Positions 32,187-40,634 of a DNA stretch of 64,000 nucleotides are shown here, one piece after another. Location: the NCBI RefSeq assembly GCF_031624495.1, contig NZ_JAMQOP010000001.1, positions 930,001 through 994,000 of the forward strand. The letters are read 5' to 3'. This DNA is from Halogeometricum sp. S1BR25-6 (GTDB taxonomy: Archaea; Halobacteriota; Halobacteria; Halobacteriales; Haloferacaceae). Below the pieces are notes generated by a model. The model saw only the letters and a program-made list of their open reading frames with translations, made no database searches and was not told the DNA's origin. The translations under genes and the position numbers were made by a program. Position 1 is the first letter of the stretch. Every line of letters starts with the position of its first letter.

Positions 32187-32981
32187 ATGGACGTAGGAAT
32201 CACATCACGGCTCGAACGCATCTCGACAGGGGGACGATACCTCGTCGTCCCGATGGACCACGGAATCACGCTCGGCCCGGTGAAGGGACTCGTCGACCTC
32301 GAAACGACCGTCGACGCCATCACGCGCGGCGGGGCGGACGCCGTCCTCACGCAGAAGGGCGTCGCGCGGCGCGTCCACCCCAAGAAGAACGGCAAGGGCT
32401 TCATCGTCCACCTGAACGGGTCGACGGTCATCGGCCCCGAATCGAACGACAAACGCATCACGGGTTCGGTCGAGGAAGCCCTCCGCGCCGGCGCCGACGC
32501 CGTCTCCTTCCACATGAACGTCGGCAGCGAGTACGAACCCGACCAGATAACTCAACTGGGCGAACTCACCGAGAAGGCCCACCGCTTCGGCGTCCCCGTC
32601 CTCGCGATGAACTACGCGCGCGGCCGCGACACCGACCCGCACGACGCCGAGAACCTCGCGCACGCCGTCCGCCTCGCCGAGGAACTCGGCGCCGACGTGG
32701 TGAAGACGGCCTACAGCGGTAACCCGGACACCTTCGACCGCGTCTGCGAGGCGACGCGCCTCCCCGTCGTCATCGCGGGCGGCAGTCGCGGGACGGACCG
32801 ACAGACCATCGAGATGGTCCGCGGGGCGATGGACGCCGGCGCGGCCGGCGTCTCGATGGGTCGCTCCATCTTCCAGCACGACGACCCCGAGTCCATCACG
32901 CGCGCGGTGAGTTCGGTCATCCACCGCGACGAGGACGCCGAGACGGCCCTCCACGAGGCGGGCTTGGAACTCGAAGCGTAA
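32187..32981 (+). CDS. aroA': 2-amino-3,7-dideoxy-D-threo-hept-6-ulosonate synthase
   Basis: A 264-aa class I aldolase-like enzyme, first of the archaeal route to 3-dehydroquinate from aspartate semialdehyde and a deoxy-fructose phosphate. Features: LVVPMDHGITLGPVKGL, GADAVLTQKGVARRV, VLAMNYARGRDTDPHDAENL, DVVKTAYSGNPDTF with the expected Schiff-base Lys, and IAGGSRGTDRQTIEMVRGAM. The ATG at 32187 gives MDVGITSRLERIST. The downstream enzyme of the route lies at 35477, beyond three unrelated genes, and trpCBA lie just upstream. Confidence 0.92.
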   Translation: MDVGITSRLERISTGGRYLVVPMDHGITLGPVKGLVDLETTVDAITRGGADAVLTQKGVARRVHPKKNGKGFIVHLNGSTVIGPESNDKRITGSVEEALRAGADAVSFHMNVGSEYEPDQITQLGELTEKAHRFGVPVLAMNYARGRDTDPHDAENLAHAVRLAEELGADVVKTAYSGNPDTFDRVCEATRLPVVIAGGSRGTDRQTIEMVRGAMDAGAAGVSMGRSIFQHDDPESITRAVSSVIHRDEDAETALHEAGLELEA

Positions 32982-33083
32982 TCGGACGCGGCCGGTCGCT
33001 CTTCTTCGCTCCGTCGTCGGAACGAATCGGCCCCGTAGCGGCGACACTGAAGAGAATCCCACTGCAAGTTAACATACTTCGGT

Positions 33084-33209
33084 GTGGAGGACATCCCCGG
33101 CGCGGGCCCGTCCCGGATACCCTCGGACCCCGGCGACGACTCGAACCTCCTCCTGGCGTTCGTTCCGGCCGTCGTCGTTCTCGTACTCGTCGGCGTCTTC
33201 GTCCTGTGA
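33084..33209 (+). CDS. small single-helix membrane protein
   Basis: A 41-aa frame starting at GTG 33084: a short Pro/Gly/Asp-rich N-terminus (EDIPGAGPSRIPSDPGDD) followed by a hydrophobic helix of about 21 residues (LLLAFVPAVVVLVLVGVFVL) that runs to the stop. The sharp soluble-to-hydrophobic shift and Val/Leu composition differ from the noise frames around it. The TATA box is unclear (AT-rich GTTAACATAC lies only about 12 nt upstream). Function unknown; it may be a tail-anchored micro-protein. Confidence 0.5.
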   Translation: MEDIPGAGPSRIPSDPGDDSNLLLAFVPAVVVLVLVGVFVL

Positions 33210-33294
33210 CGTTCGGCGACGTTCGGGGTCGCCGCTCCGGCGCCCGTCCGCCGGTGCCGCGGCGCCCGTCGCGTTCCCGCCGTCTCCGTCCGAC

Positions 33295-34089
33295 CTACTC
33301 CGTCAGTTTCTCCGCGTCCAGCGACGACGACTCCTCCCAGTACCGCTCGAACCGCGCTTCGGCCCACGCCAGCACCTCGGGGTCGTCCGAATCGATGGCC
33401 GCCCGGAGCAGGCCGTTCTCGTCGCGGAGGAAGAGGTGCGCCACGTCGTCGGTTATCGTCACCGCCAGCGGAATCTCCCCGTCGTACAGGCGCACCGCGG
33501 CGTCCTCGTGGTCGGTCAGTTCGTGGAGTCGGCGCCGAAGCGCGGAATCGTGCGCGAGGGCGTCCACCGCCGCCGGCGAGAACACCCCTCGGAACGTCTG
33601 TCCCTCCTCGACGGTCCGCCGGCGAATCACGTCGAGGCTCTGTTCGTTGAACGCGTACGAGAAGATGCGAACCGACTCGGCGCGTTCGAGCAGTTCCAAC
33701 ACTCGCTGGACCGGCGCGCCGGGGCGGGTCTGACTCGGCGTCGTGATGGTCGCATCCGAGAGGCGCCGGAGGTCGAACCCCATCTCCTCGGTGAGGAGCC
33801 ACTGCACCACCTCGCGGAGTTTCTTCTCGGTTTCCAGCGTCTCCAGGAGGTCGGTGAACTCCGCGGCGACGAGTCGCCCCGTCGCCGTCGCCGCGTAGCC
33901 GTCGCCGTCGCGTTCGATCCAGTGCCGGTCGGTGAAATCACGCAGGATGCGTCCCAGCGTCGGCTGAGACGCCCCCGTGCGTTCGACGAGTTCGCGCCGC
34001 GTCTGCCGGCCCTCGCGCAACGCATCGAGCACCTGCACCCGGTTGGCCGACAGCGCCAGGAACTCTATCTCTTCGAGCGCGGTGTCCAT
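33295..34089 (-). CDS. wHTH transcriptional regulator with C-terminal sensor domain
   Basis: A 264-aa protein. Residues 5-75 form a winged helix (FLALSANRVQVLDALREGRQ, then ELVERTGASQPTLGRILRDF). From residue 110 on there is a phosphate/ligand-sensor-like domain (RVLELLERAESVRIFSYAFN; GVFSPAAVDALAHDSALRRR) of the FilR1/HVO_A0261-like group common in haloarchaea. It is divergent from the EamA transporter gene across a 198-bp gap that contains GGTTTGAAACC (palindromic) and two direct copies of CGTCGCGGCG, so it probably controls that transporter. Confidence 0.8.
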   Translation of the reverse strand: MDTALEEIEFLALSANRVQVLDALREGRQTRRELVERTGASQPTLGRILRDFTDRHWIERDGDGYAATATGRLVAAEFTDLLETLETEKKLREVVQWLLTEEMGFDLRRLSDATITTPSQTRPGAPVQRVLELLERAESVRIFSYAFNEQSLDVIRRRTVEEGQTFRGVFSPAAVDALAHDSALRRRLHELTDHEDAAVRLYDGEIPLAVTITDDVAHLFLRDENGLLRAAIDSDDPEVLAWAEARFERYWEESSSLDAEKLTE

Positions 34090-34287
34090 CTACTCCCTCC
34101 TTGTCGCGCCCCCCACATAGCGCTTTTCGAGGGATGAAAGTTCGTCAAGGTTTGAAACCTCGTCGCGGCGGGACAGCGCGTCGCGGCGTGACAATTCTGC
34201 AGTTATCGAATCTATTTCTGAACAAGTATAAGCGTGAAACGCCACTACGTAGAATTACTTGATGACCTCCACACTCGCACGGAACGA

Positions 34288-35349
34288 ATGCATCGGCACG
34301 AGACGGCCGACCCGGGGAGGACGGCGATAGTGGCCGCGTCGAAGTACCGACTCCTCGCGTTCTTCCTCGCGGCGAGCGTCTTCTTCGGCGGCACGTTCGT
34401 CGCCGCCACCGCCGGCGCGGCGTACTTTCCGCCCCTACTCTTCGTCTCGCTCCGGTTCGACATCGGGGCCGTCCTGCTGTTGGGCTACGCGGCGTACCGC
34501 TTCCCCCGCGAGCAGTGGCTCCCGCGGACGCGTTCGGACCTCGCGGGCATCCTCGCGGCGGGCGTGTTCGCCATCGGACTGACGAACGCCTTCATCTTCG
34601 TCGGCCAGACGTACGCCTCCAGCGGCGTCGGCTCCATCATCTACAGTCTCAACCCCATCCTGACGCCCGTCCTCGCGGCCTTTCTGCTCTCGGACGAACG
34701 GCTCTCGAAGGCGGGCGCCGTCGGGATGGCGCTCGGCTTCCTCGGCGTCGCCCTCGTCGTCGGCGTCAGCCCCTCGAACCTGCTCGGTGGCGCCCTCCTC
34801 GGGAAGGCGCTCCTCCTCGCCGCCGCCGTCTCCGGTGCGCTGGGCGCCGTGCTCATCCGCCGCGCGGACGCCTCGCTCCCGAGCACGGTCCGCACTGCGT
34901 GGGCGCTCCCCGTGGGTGCGCTGGTCTGCCACCTCTTGAGTCTGGGCGCCGGCGAGTCGTTCGCCGCCATCCAGTGGACGCCCGCCGCGTACGTCGCTCT
35001 CGGCTACGTGGGCGTCTTCTCGGGGGCGCTGGCGTTCATCGCCTACTTCGGCCTGCTCGACGAGGTGGGCGCCATCCGCGGCAACCTCGTCTTCTACGTC
35101 GTCCCCGTCGTGGCGACACTCGGGGGGTGGGCGTTCCTCGGCGAGACCATCTCCGCGACGACGCTCGCCGGGTTCGCCACCATCTTCCTCGGCTTCACGG
35201 TGCTGGGCCGCGACGCGATAGCGACCGAACTCTCGCGCCTCCGCGCCGCCCTCGCTCGGGAGGTGGCCGTCGACGTCGACGTGGCGGCGGACACCGACAC
35301 GCTGTCGGCCGCCGTCCACGGCGACGTCCGCTGGAACGAACAGGACTGA
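34288..35349 (+). CDS. EamA/DMT-superfamily transporter
   Basis: A 353-aa membrane protein with ten helices in two EamA repeats: LLAFFLAASVFFGGTFVAAT through GQTYASSGVGSIIYSLNPIL in the first, and VSGALGAVLIRRADASLP to VVATLGGWAFLGETISATT in the second. DMT transporters export amino acids, nucleotides or other small metabolites. The C-terminal 40 residues are acidic and cytoplasmic. The start is uncertain: ATG 34288 is preferred, with a TATA-like AGTATAAG near 34225-34232; GTG 34234 would add 18 residues. Likely regulated by the divergent wHTH protein. Confidence 0.87.
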   Translation: MHRHETADPGRTAIVAASKYRLLAFFLAASVFFGGTFVAATAGAAYFPPLLFVSLRFDIGAVLLLGYAAYRFPREQWLPRTRSDLAGILAAGVFAIGLTNAFIFVGQTYASSGVGSIIYSLNPILTPVLAAFLLSDERLSKAGAVGMALGFLGVALVVGVSPSNLLGGALLGKALLLAAAVSGALGAVLIRRADASLPSTVRTAWALPVGALVCHLLSLGAGESFAAIQWTPAAYVALGYVGVFSGALAFIAYFGLLDEVGAIRGNLVFYVVPVVATLGGWAFLGETISATTLAGFATIFLGFTVLGRDAIATELSRLRAALAREVAVDVDVAADTDTLSAAVHGDVRWNEQD

Positions 35350-35353
35350 GCGC

Positions 35354-35406
35354 TCTTCGCTTCTCTCCTCGCCTCTCTCCGTCTCGCCTCTTTTCGCCCT
35401 CCTTCC
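35354..35406 (+). terminator. pyrimidine-rich tract between transporter and aroB'
   Basis: A run of almost only C and T with several TCTC/CTTTT groups begins a few bases after the EamA stop. It probably terminates that transcript before aroB', whose TATA-like CTTTAACC lies at 35446-35453. Confidence 0.4.
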
Positions 35407-35476
35407 GTCGCCGCGCCGTCCGGCAAACCTCCGGAGAGTCGCCACGCTTTAACCCCGTCACCGAGTCTCTCCGACG

Positions 35477-36667
35477 ATGACACGGAGCGTCTGGTTGAAG
35501 GCCGACGACAGCGTCGGCGACTGGGAGGCGCGGAAGCGACGGATAACGGCGGGTCTCGAAGCCGGCGTCGACTGGGTCCTCGTCGACGAGGCGGACGTCG
35601 GACGCGTCCAGTCGCTGGGCGAGGTCAACGTGGCCGCCTTCCGGACGGACGCCGACGCGAGCCTCATCGACGACGTCGACGAGGCGGAGAACCCCGACGC
35701 CGAGGCCGGGGCCGTCGCCGACGCCTACATCGTCGGTAAGGACGGCGAGGGCGACGGCACCATCGACCTACCGGGCGACTTCTCCGGGTCCGCTGACCTG
35801 ACGACGCTCCGCCGCGCGGACAACCGCGCGAACGGCGCCTACGTCCGCATCCTCTCGAAGGAGTACGAGTCGTTCGCCGAGACGGCCGCCGAGGACGCCG
35901 ACTACACCATCGTCGTCGGCGAGGACTGGACTATCATCCCCCTCGAGAACCTCATCGCCCGCATCGGCGAGGAGACGGACCTCATCGCGGGCGTCACGAC
36001 GGCCGAAGAGGCGCGAACGGCGTTCGAGACGCTCGAACTCGGCGCCGACGGCGTCCTCCTCGACAGCGACGACCCCGACGAGATTCGCAAGACGACCGAG
36101 GCGCGCGACGCCGCCGAACGCGAGACGCTCGACCTCAGTTGGGCCGAGGTGACCGCCGTCGAGCGGACGGGGATGGCCGACCGCGTCTGCGTCGACACCG
36201 GCAACCTCCTCGAACACGACGAGGGGATGCTCGTCGGCAGCATGGGCCGCGGCCTCTTTTTCGTCCACGCGGAGACGGCCGAGTCGCCGTACGTCGCCTC
36301 CCGCCCGTTCCGCGTCAACGCCGGCGCCGTCCACGCCTACGTGCGCACCCCCGACGGCGGGACGAAGTACCTCTCCGAACTGAAGAGCGGCGACGAGGTG
36401 CAGGTCGTCGATAGCGAGGGTCACACCCGCGAGGCCATCGTCGGCCGCGTGAAAATAGAGAAGCGGCCGATGTTCCGCGTCGAGGCCGAACTGGAGGGCG
36501 ACCGCGTGGAGACGCTCCTCCAGAACGCCGAGACCATCAAGGTGCGGACCCGCGAGGGCCGCAAGGCCGTCACGGACCTCGAAGCCGGCGACGAGATTCT
36601 CCTGTACTACGAGGACACCGCCCGGCACTTCGGCGAGGCCGTCGAAGAGAGCATCATCGAGAAGTAG
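35477..36667 (+). CDS. aroB': 3-dehydroquinate synthase II (archaeal)
   Basis: A 396-aa NAD-dependent enzyme that oxidatively deaminates and cyclises the aroA' product to 3-dehydroquinate. Family text: RSVWLKADDSVGDWEARKRR, GLEAGVDWVLVDEADV, VVGEDWTIIPLENLIA, MLVGSMGRGLFFVHAETAES, PFRVNAGAVHAYVRTPDGGT and KYLSELKSGDEVQVVDSEG. It completes the shikimate entry begun at 32187. Unlike many archaea, the two genes are separated by about 2.5 kb, including a transporter and its regulator. Leaderless ATG. Confidence 0.93.
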   Translation: MTRSVWLKADDSVGDWEARKRRITAGLEAGVDWVLVDEADVGRVQSLGEVNVAAFRTDADASLIDDVDEAENPDAEAGAVADAYIVGKDGEGDGTIDLPGDFSGSADLTTLRRADNRANGAYVRILSKEYESFAETAAEDADYTIVVGEDWTIIPLENLIARIGEETDLIAGVTTAEEARTAFETLELGADGVLLDSDDPDEIRKTTEARDAAERETLDLSWAEVTAVERTGMADRVCVDTGNLLEHDEGMLVGSMGRGLFFVHAETAESPYVASRPFRVNAGAVHAYVRTPDGGTKYLSELKSGDEVQVVDSEGHTREAIVGRVKIEKRPMFRVEAELEGDRVETLLQNAETIKVRTREGRKAVTDLEAGDEILLYYEDTARHFGEAVEESIIEK

Positions 36668-36752
36668 CGTCGACGCAGGCGTCGCGCGACCACCGGTCGG
36701 TACGCGCGTTCACGAACTTCGCCCGCCTCTCTCCGTTCGTTTCCCGCCTCGA

Positions 36753-37211
36753 CTACTCCCGCTCCGAGCGTCCGCTTTCGCCGTCCGGCGATGCGTCGAC
36801 CGGCGTCGGGTCGGGGTCGACCGCCGGCCGGCGTTCGAGTTCCGTCGCGCACCACGGACAGAACCGAACCTCCGGGTCGAGTTCGCCGCCGCAGGCGGGA
36901 CAGCGCGGTCCGGTCTCGTCCCGTGCGTCGCGGCCGGCGACGTAGTAGGCGTCGAACGTGCTGAGAAACAGCAGGACGAACAGCGGCCCCGTCACCTCGG
37001 AGGGAACCTGATCGAGCGTCGCGAACGTGACCGCCGTCGGGTCGGCGAACACCGACAGGAGAACCAGTCCCGCGCCGACGACGAAGGCGAACCACGAGGC
37101 GGCGCGTCGCCACTCGCGGAGGTAGACGTGGCCTGCGCCGGCGATACCGACGCTGGCACCCAGCACGCCCACGAACGCGGCCACCATCGCGCGGCGTCGT
37201 GTATCCGCCAT
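36753..37211 (-). CDS. membrane protein with C-terminal zinc ribbon
   Basis: A 152-aa protein. Residues 8-28 and 38-58 are hydrophobic helices, with a third (GPLFVLLFLSTFDAYYVAG) near 75-92. The segment RCPACGGELDPEVRFCPWCA is a CxxC...CxxC zinc ribbon, followed by an acidic, Pro-rich tail. Ribbon-plus-membrane proteins are frequent in haloarchaea; I recall DUF7575 for similar ones, unverified. Function unknown. It lies 115 bp beyond tfb on the same strand. Confidence 0.75.
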   Translation of the reverse strand: MADTRRRAMVAAFVGVLGASVGIAGAGHVYLREWRRAASWFAFVVGAGLVLLSVFADPTAVTFATLDQVPSEVTGPLFVLLFLSTFDAYYVAGRDARDETGPRCPACGGELDPEVRFCPWCATELERRPAVDPDPTPVDASPDGESGRSERE

Positions 37212-37326
37212 CGTCCAGTCCCGAAGCGCCCCCCGTGCTTAACTGTCGGGTTTCGCCGTCGCTCTCCGGGCGAAGAAATCGAGAATCGGCTCGGTCGGTC
37301 GCCGTGCGTCGAACGCGGCGTCCGGA

Positions 37327-38385
37327 TCAGGCGAGGCCGAGGCTCTCCTCGGCTTCGAGCAGTTCGTGATAGCGGTTGCGGATGGTGACCTCCGAGATGT
37401 CGGCCACCTCGCTGACGGCGGCCTGCGTCGTCTTCTCGTTCGTGAGGAGGGCGGCGGCGTAGACGGCCGCGGCGGCGAGGCCGACGGGCGATTTGCCCGA
37501 GTGGACGCCCTTCTCCTTGGCGTTCTGCAGCAGTTGGCGCGCGCGCATCTTCGCCTCGTCGGAGAGGCCGAGTTCGGAGCCGAACCGCGGGACGTACTGC
37601 TCGGGGTCGGCCGGTTTCACTTCGAGCGAAAGCTCCCGCGCGATGTAGCGGTACGTGCGGGCGACCTCGCTCTTCTCGACGCGGGAGACCTCCGAAATCT
37701 CGTCCAGCGAGCGCGGGACGCCGGCCATCCGAGCGGCCGCGTAGACGCAGGAGGTGGCGACGCCCTCGATAGAACGGCCCGGAAGCAGGTCGTCGTCCAG
37801 GGCGCGGCGGTAGATGACCGAGGCCGTCTCGCGGACGTTCTCGGGCAGGCCGAGCGCCGACGCCATGCGGTCGATTTCGCCGAGCGCCTGCTTGAGGTTG
37901 CGCTCCTTCGAGTCTCTCGTTCGGAAGCGCTCGTTCCACTTGCGCAGGCGCTGCATCTTCTGACGCTGGTTCGACGACAGCGAGTTACCGTACGCGTCGC
38001 GGTCGCGCCAGTCGATGTTGGTCGACAGTCCTTTGTCGTGCATCGTGTTCGTCGTCGGCGCGCCGACGCGGGACTTCTGGTCTTTCTCTTGGGAGTCGAA
38101 CGCGCGCCACTCGGGCCCGCGGTCGACGGAGTCCTCGGTGATGACGAGACCGCAGTCGTCGCAGACCGTCTCGCCGTGTTCGTCGTCGACGACGACGTTA
38201 CCGGCGCACTCGGGGCAGGTCAGTTCCTCTGCGGCGCTCTCGGATTCGGACTCCGTCTCGGATTCGTCCTCGTCCCGACGGCCCCACTTCTGTCCCATCG
38301 ACCGCTTCGATCCGCTCTCGTTGGTATCCGCTCGTTCCTCTTTCGTTCTCGCGTTCTGGCGAGTGAAGGTACTCTTCTCACTCAT
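37327..38385 (-). CDS. tfb: transcription initiation factor IIB (TFB)
   Basis: A 352-aa general transcription factor. A charged N-terminal extension is followed by the zinc ribbon LTCPECAGNVVVDDEHGE ... VCDDCGLVI, a B-finger/linker (EWRAFDSQEKDQKSRVGAPT), and two cyclin-like repeats (SALGLPENVRETASVIYRRA; LGLSDEAKMRARQLLQNAKE) ending with the recognition helix AAVSEVADISEVTIRNRYHE that reads the BRE. Haloarchaea carry several TFBs with different promoter preferences, so this is one of a set. The start MSEKSTFTRQ is used; MGQKWGRRDE (residue 30) is an alternative. Its leader holds a uORF. Confidence 0.95.
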   Translation of the reverse strand: MSEKSTFTRQNARTKEERADTNESGSKRSMGQKWGRRDEDESETESESESAAEELTCPECAGNVVVDDEHGETVCDDCGLVITEDSVDRGPEWRAFDSQEKDQKSRVGAPTTNTMHDKGLSTNIDWRDRDAYGNSLSSNQRQKMQRLRKWNERFRTRDSKERNLKQALGEIDRMASALGLPENVRETASVIYRRALDDDLLPGRSIEGVATSCVYAAARMAGVPRSLDEISEVSRVEKSEVARTYRYIARELSLEVKPADPEQYVPRFGSELGLSDEAKMRARQLLQNAKEKGVHSGKSPVGLAAAAVYAAALLTNEKTTQAAVSEVADISEVTIRNRYHELLEAEESLGLA

Positions 38386-38452
38386 GGATGTAGCGACGAA
38401 TGCTCCAGAGCGCAGGCACGGCTGGCGAAAAGGCCCGGAGCGTTCCGTACAT
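38378..38452 (-). CDS. possible 24-codon upstream ORF in the tfb leader
   Basis: ATG 38452 opens a 24-aa frame (MYGTLRAFSPAVPALWSIRR and on) whose stop overlaps the first bases of tfb out of frame. It lies downstream of TATA-like boxes on the minus strand (CTTATGTA near 38477; TATATAAA near 38555). It may act by translational coupling, or may be chance. There is no protein evidence. Confidence 0.25.
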   Translation of the reverse strand: MYGTLRAFSPAVPALWSIRRYIHE

Positions 38453-38550
38453 CACAGACAGAGTATCACTACATAAGACGTTCGGAATCGCTCGCGCGAA
38501 CGCGGCGCACAGCCCCTCGAATCGTCGTCTGCGAAGGCGTATCTATCATG

Positions 38551-38558
38551 TTTATATA
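38551..38558. promoter_or_regulatory. strong isolated TATA box in the tfb-gldA gap
   Basis: TTTATATA is a near-perfect archaeal TATA box in a 290-bp divergent gap. On the minus strand it would start tfb with a leader of about 140 nt; on the plus strand it would lie about 90 nt before gldA. The direction is not decided. Confidence 0.5.
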
Positions 38559-38675
38559 CTCTCGCCGTCGAAACGACCGGAGAACCCGGCGTTCGTTCTC
38601 GTGGACTCCTCCCGAGTTCGACTGACGCACGACCTGCATGACAACGGCTATTGATTCGCCCGGGCTATTCGAACC

Positions 38676-39776
38676 ATGGAGAAACTGTTCGCGTCTCCGG
38701 CGAAGTACGTACAGGGACGAGGCGTCGCGTCGCAGTTGGGCGACCACGCGAGTTCGCTCGGGGAGTCGGCGCTGCTGCTCGGCGACGAGACGGTTCTGGG
38801 TCTCGTCGAGGACTCGGTGACGGCGTCGCTCGAATCCGCCGGGTTCGAGACGCGCGCGGTGACGTTCGACGGCGAGGCGTCGCAGACGGAGATCGAACGG
38901 ATCGTCGACGTCGCCGAAGCCGAAGGGTCGGACGTCGTCGTCGGGGCCGGCGGCGGCAAGGGAATCGACACGGCGAAAGCGGTCGCCGACGCCACCGGCG
39001 CCGCCACCGTCTCGATGCCGACCGTCGCGTCGACCGACGCCCCGACGAGCAGTCTCTCGGTCATCTACTCCGACCACGGCGAGTTCGAGGCCTATCGGTT
39101 CTACGACCGCCACCCCGACCTCGTCCTCGTCGACACCGAACTCATCGCCGCCGCGCCGACGCGGTTTTTCGTCTCCGGCATCGGCGACGCGTTGGCGACG
39201 TGGTACGAGGCGGACGCCGCCCGACGCGACACCGACGGCGAGAACTTCTTCGGCGGGCGACCGACGCGCGCGGGCACCGCGCTCGCCGAACTCTGCTACG
39301 AGACGCTGCAGGACCACGCCGCCTCGGCGGTCGAGGCGGTCGAACGCGACGCCGTCACCGAGAGCGTCGAGGCCGTCACCGAGGCCAACACCCTGCTAAG
39401 CGGACTCGGGTTCGAGAACGGCGGCATCGCCGCCGCCCACTCCATTCACAACGGTCTGACGCAACTCGAATCCACGCACGACGCCTCTCACGGCGAGAAG
39501 GTGAACGTCGGAACCATCTCGCAGTTGGTGCTCGAAGGCAAACCCGACGGACAGGTCGCGGAGACCATCCGGTTCACGAGCGAACTCGGTCTGCCCGTCA
39601 CGCTCGCGGAAATCGGCGTCGACGACGTCGAAGCGGCCGACCTCGACGCGGTCGCCGAGGCCGCCTGCGCCGACGACGAGACGATTCACAACGAACCGTT
39701 CGCGGTCGAACCGGCGGCCGTCCGCGACGCGATTCTCACCGCGGACGCACTCGGCCACAAGCACGGCGCGAACTGA
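38676..39776 (+). CDS. gldA: glycerol dehydrogenase (GldA-like, iron/zinc ADH family)
   Basis: A 366-aa NAD-dependent dehydrogenase of the DHQS-like fold. EKLFASPAKYVQGRGVASQL at the N-terminus, DVVVGAGGGKGIDTAKAVAD (NAD site), VSMPTVASTDAPTSSLSVIY, FFVSGIGDALATWYEADAAR (metal Asp), and AHSIHNGLTQ plus THDASHGEKV with the metal His residues. These match bacterial GldA rather than the archaeal sn-glycerol-1-phosphate dehydrogenase EgsA. It oxidises glycerol to dihydroxyacetone, a main carbon source in hypersaline water. Leaderless: TATA CTATTGAT about 27 nt upstream. Confidence 0.83.
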   Translation: MEKLFASPAKYVQGRGVASQLGDHASSLGESALLLGDETVLGLVEDSVTASLESAGFETRAVTFDGEASQTEIERIVDVAEAEGSDVVVGAGGGKGIDTAKAVADATGAATVSMPTVASTDAPTSSLSVIYSDHGEFEAYRFYDRHPDLVLVDTELIAAAPTRFFVSGIGDALATWYEADAARRDTDGENFFGGRPTRAGTALAELCYETLQDHAASAVEAVERDAVTESVEAVTEANTLLSGLGFENGGIAAAHSIHNGLTQLESTHDASHGEKVNVGTISQLVLEGKPDGQVAETIRFTSELGLPVTLAEIGVDDVEAADLDAVAEAACADDETIHNEPFAVEPAAVRDAILTADALGHKHGAN

Positions 39777-39854
39777 GCCGAACCGAACGGACCGCCGAAG
39801 TATCGAAGAGTCGCCGACGAACCGTTTTATCAGAGGACGACCCCATGGTCGCGT

Positions 39855-40598
39855 ATGACCGACCGAATCGTCTCCCTGGCGCCGAGTGCGACAGCGACGC
39901 TCGACGCGATGGGCGCGGCGGACCGCCTCGTCGGCGTCACCGCCCACTGCGACGTCGACGTCGACGCGCCGGTCGTCGGCGGGTGGCTGAACCCCGACTA
40001 CGACCGACTCGCGGAGTCGGACCCCGACCTCGTCTGCACCAGCGACGCCCTCCAGTCGGACGTCCGCGCGGAACTGCGGGACCGGGGATACGAGGTGTGC
40101 CACGTCGAACCCGCGCGACTGGCGGACGTGCTGGAGTCCTTCGAGACACTCGGCGCCGCCGTCGGCCGCCCGGACGCGGGGGAAGCGCTCGCCGCCGACT
40201 GCCGGGAGCGACTCGCGGCCGTCGAGGCGCGCACGCCCAACGAACCCGATTCCGCCCCCGTCGTCTACTGCGAGGAGTGGTCGGACCCGCCGATGGCCGC
40301 CGGTAACTGGGTGCCCGACGCCGTCGCCGCCGCGGGCGGGCGCTGTCCGTTCGTCGACGCCGGCGACCGCTCGCGCGAAGTCGACCGGGAGGCGGTCGAG
40401 CGCGCCGACCCGGACCACGTCGTCTTGCACCTCTGCGGCCGCGGCGACCGCGTCTCTCCCGAATCGTTCCGCGACCGCAGGTGGGACGTCGATGCAGCGG
40501 TGCACGTCCTCGACGACTCCCTCCTGAACCAGCCGAGTCCCCGACTCGTCGAGGGTATCGAGGCGCTCGCCGACCTGCTCCACCCACCGGGCGCGTAG
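39855..40598 (+). CDS. BtuF-like cobalamin-binding domain protein without signal peptide
   Basis: A 247-aa protein of the class III periplasmic-binding (TroA/BtuF) fold: RIVSLAPSATATLDAMGAAD, LVGVTAHCDVDV, VGGWLNPDYDRLAESDPDLV, VVYCEEWSDPPMAAGNWVPD and FRDRRWDVDAAVHVLDDSLL. Such proteins normally deliver vitamin B12 to an ABC importer, but this one has no signal sequence or lipobox and no btuC/btuD genes nearby. A cytoplasmic role in binding B12 or another ligand is inferred. TATA TTTTATCA about 29 nt before the ATG. Confidence 0.8.
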   Translation: MTDRIVSLAPSATATLDAMGAADRLVGVTAHCDVDVDAPVVGGWLNPDYDRLAESDPDLVCTSDALQSDVRAELRDRGYEVCHVEPARLADVLESFETLGAAVGRPDAGEALAADCRERLAAVEARTPNEPDSAPVVYCEEWSDPPMAAGNWVPDAVAAAGGRCPFVDAGDRSREVDREAVERADPDHVVLHLCGRGDRVSPESFRDRRWDVDAAVHVLDDSLLNQPSPRLVEGIEALADLLHPPGA

Positions 40599-40634
40599 CG
40601 ACACGCCCAATGCGGTCGCCTCGTACCTCCGGGT

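Noticed and set aside
38676-39776. sn-glycerol-1-phosphate dehydrogenase (EgsA) as the identity of this gene
   Set aside because: The motifs (GGGKGIDTAKA, PTVASTDAPTSS, GDALATWYEA) and 366-aa length fit bacterial-type glycerol dehydrogenase better.
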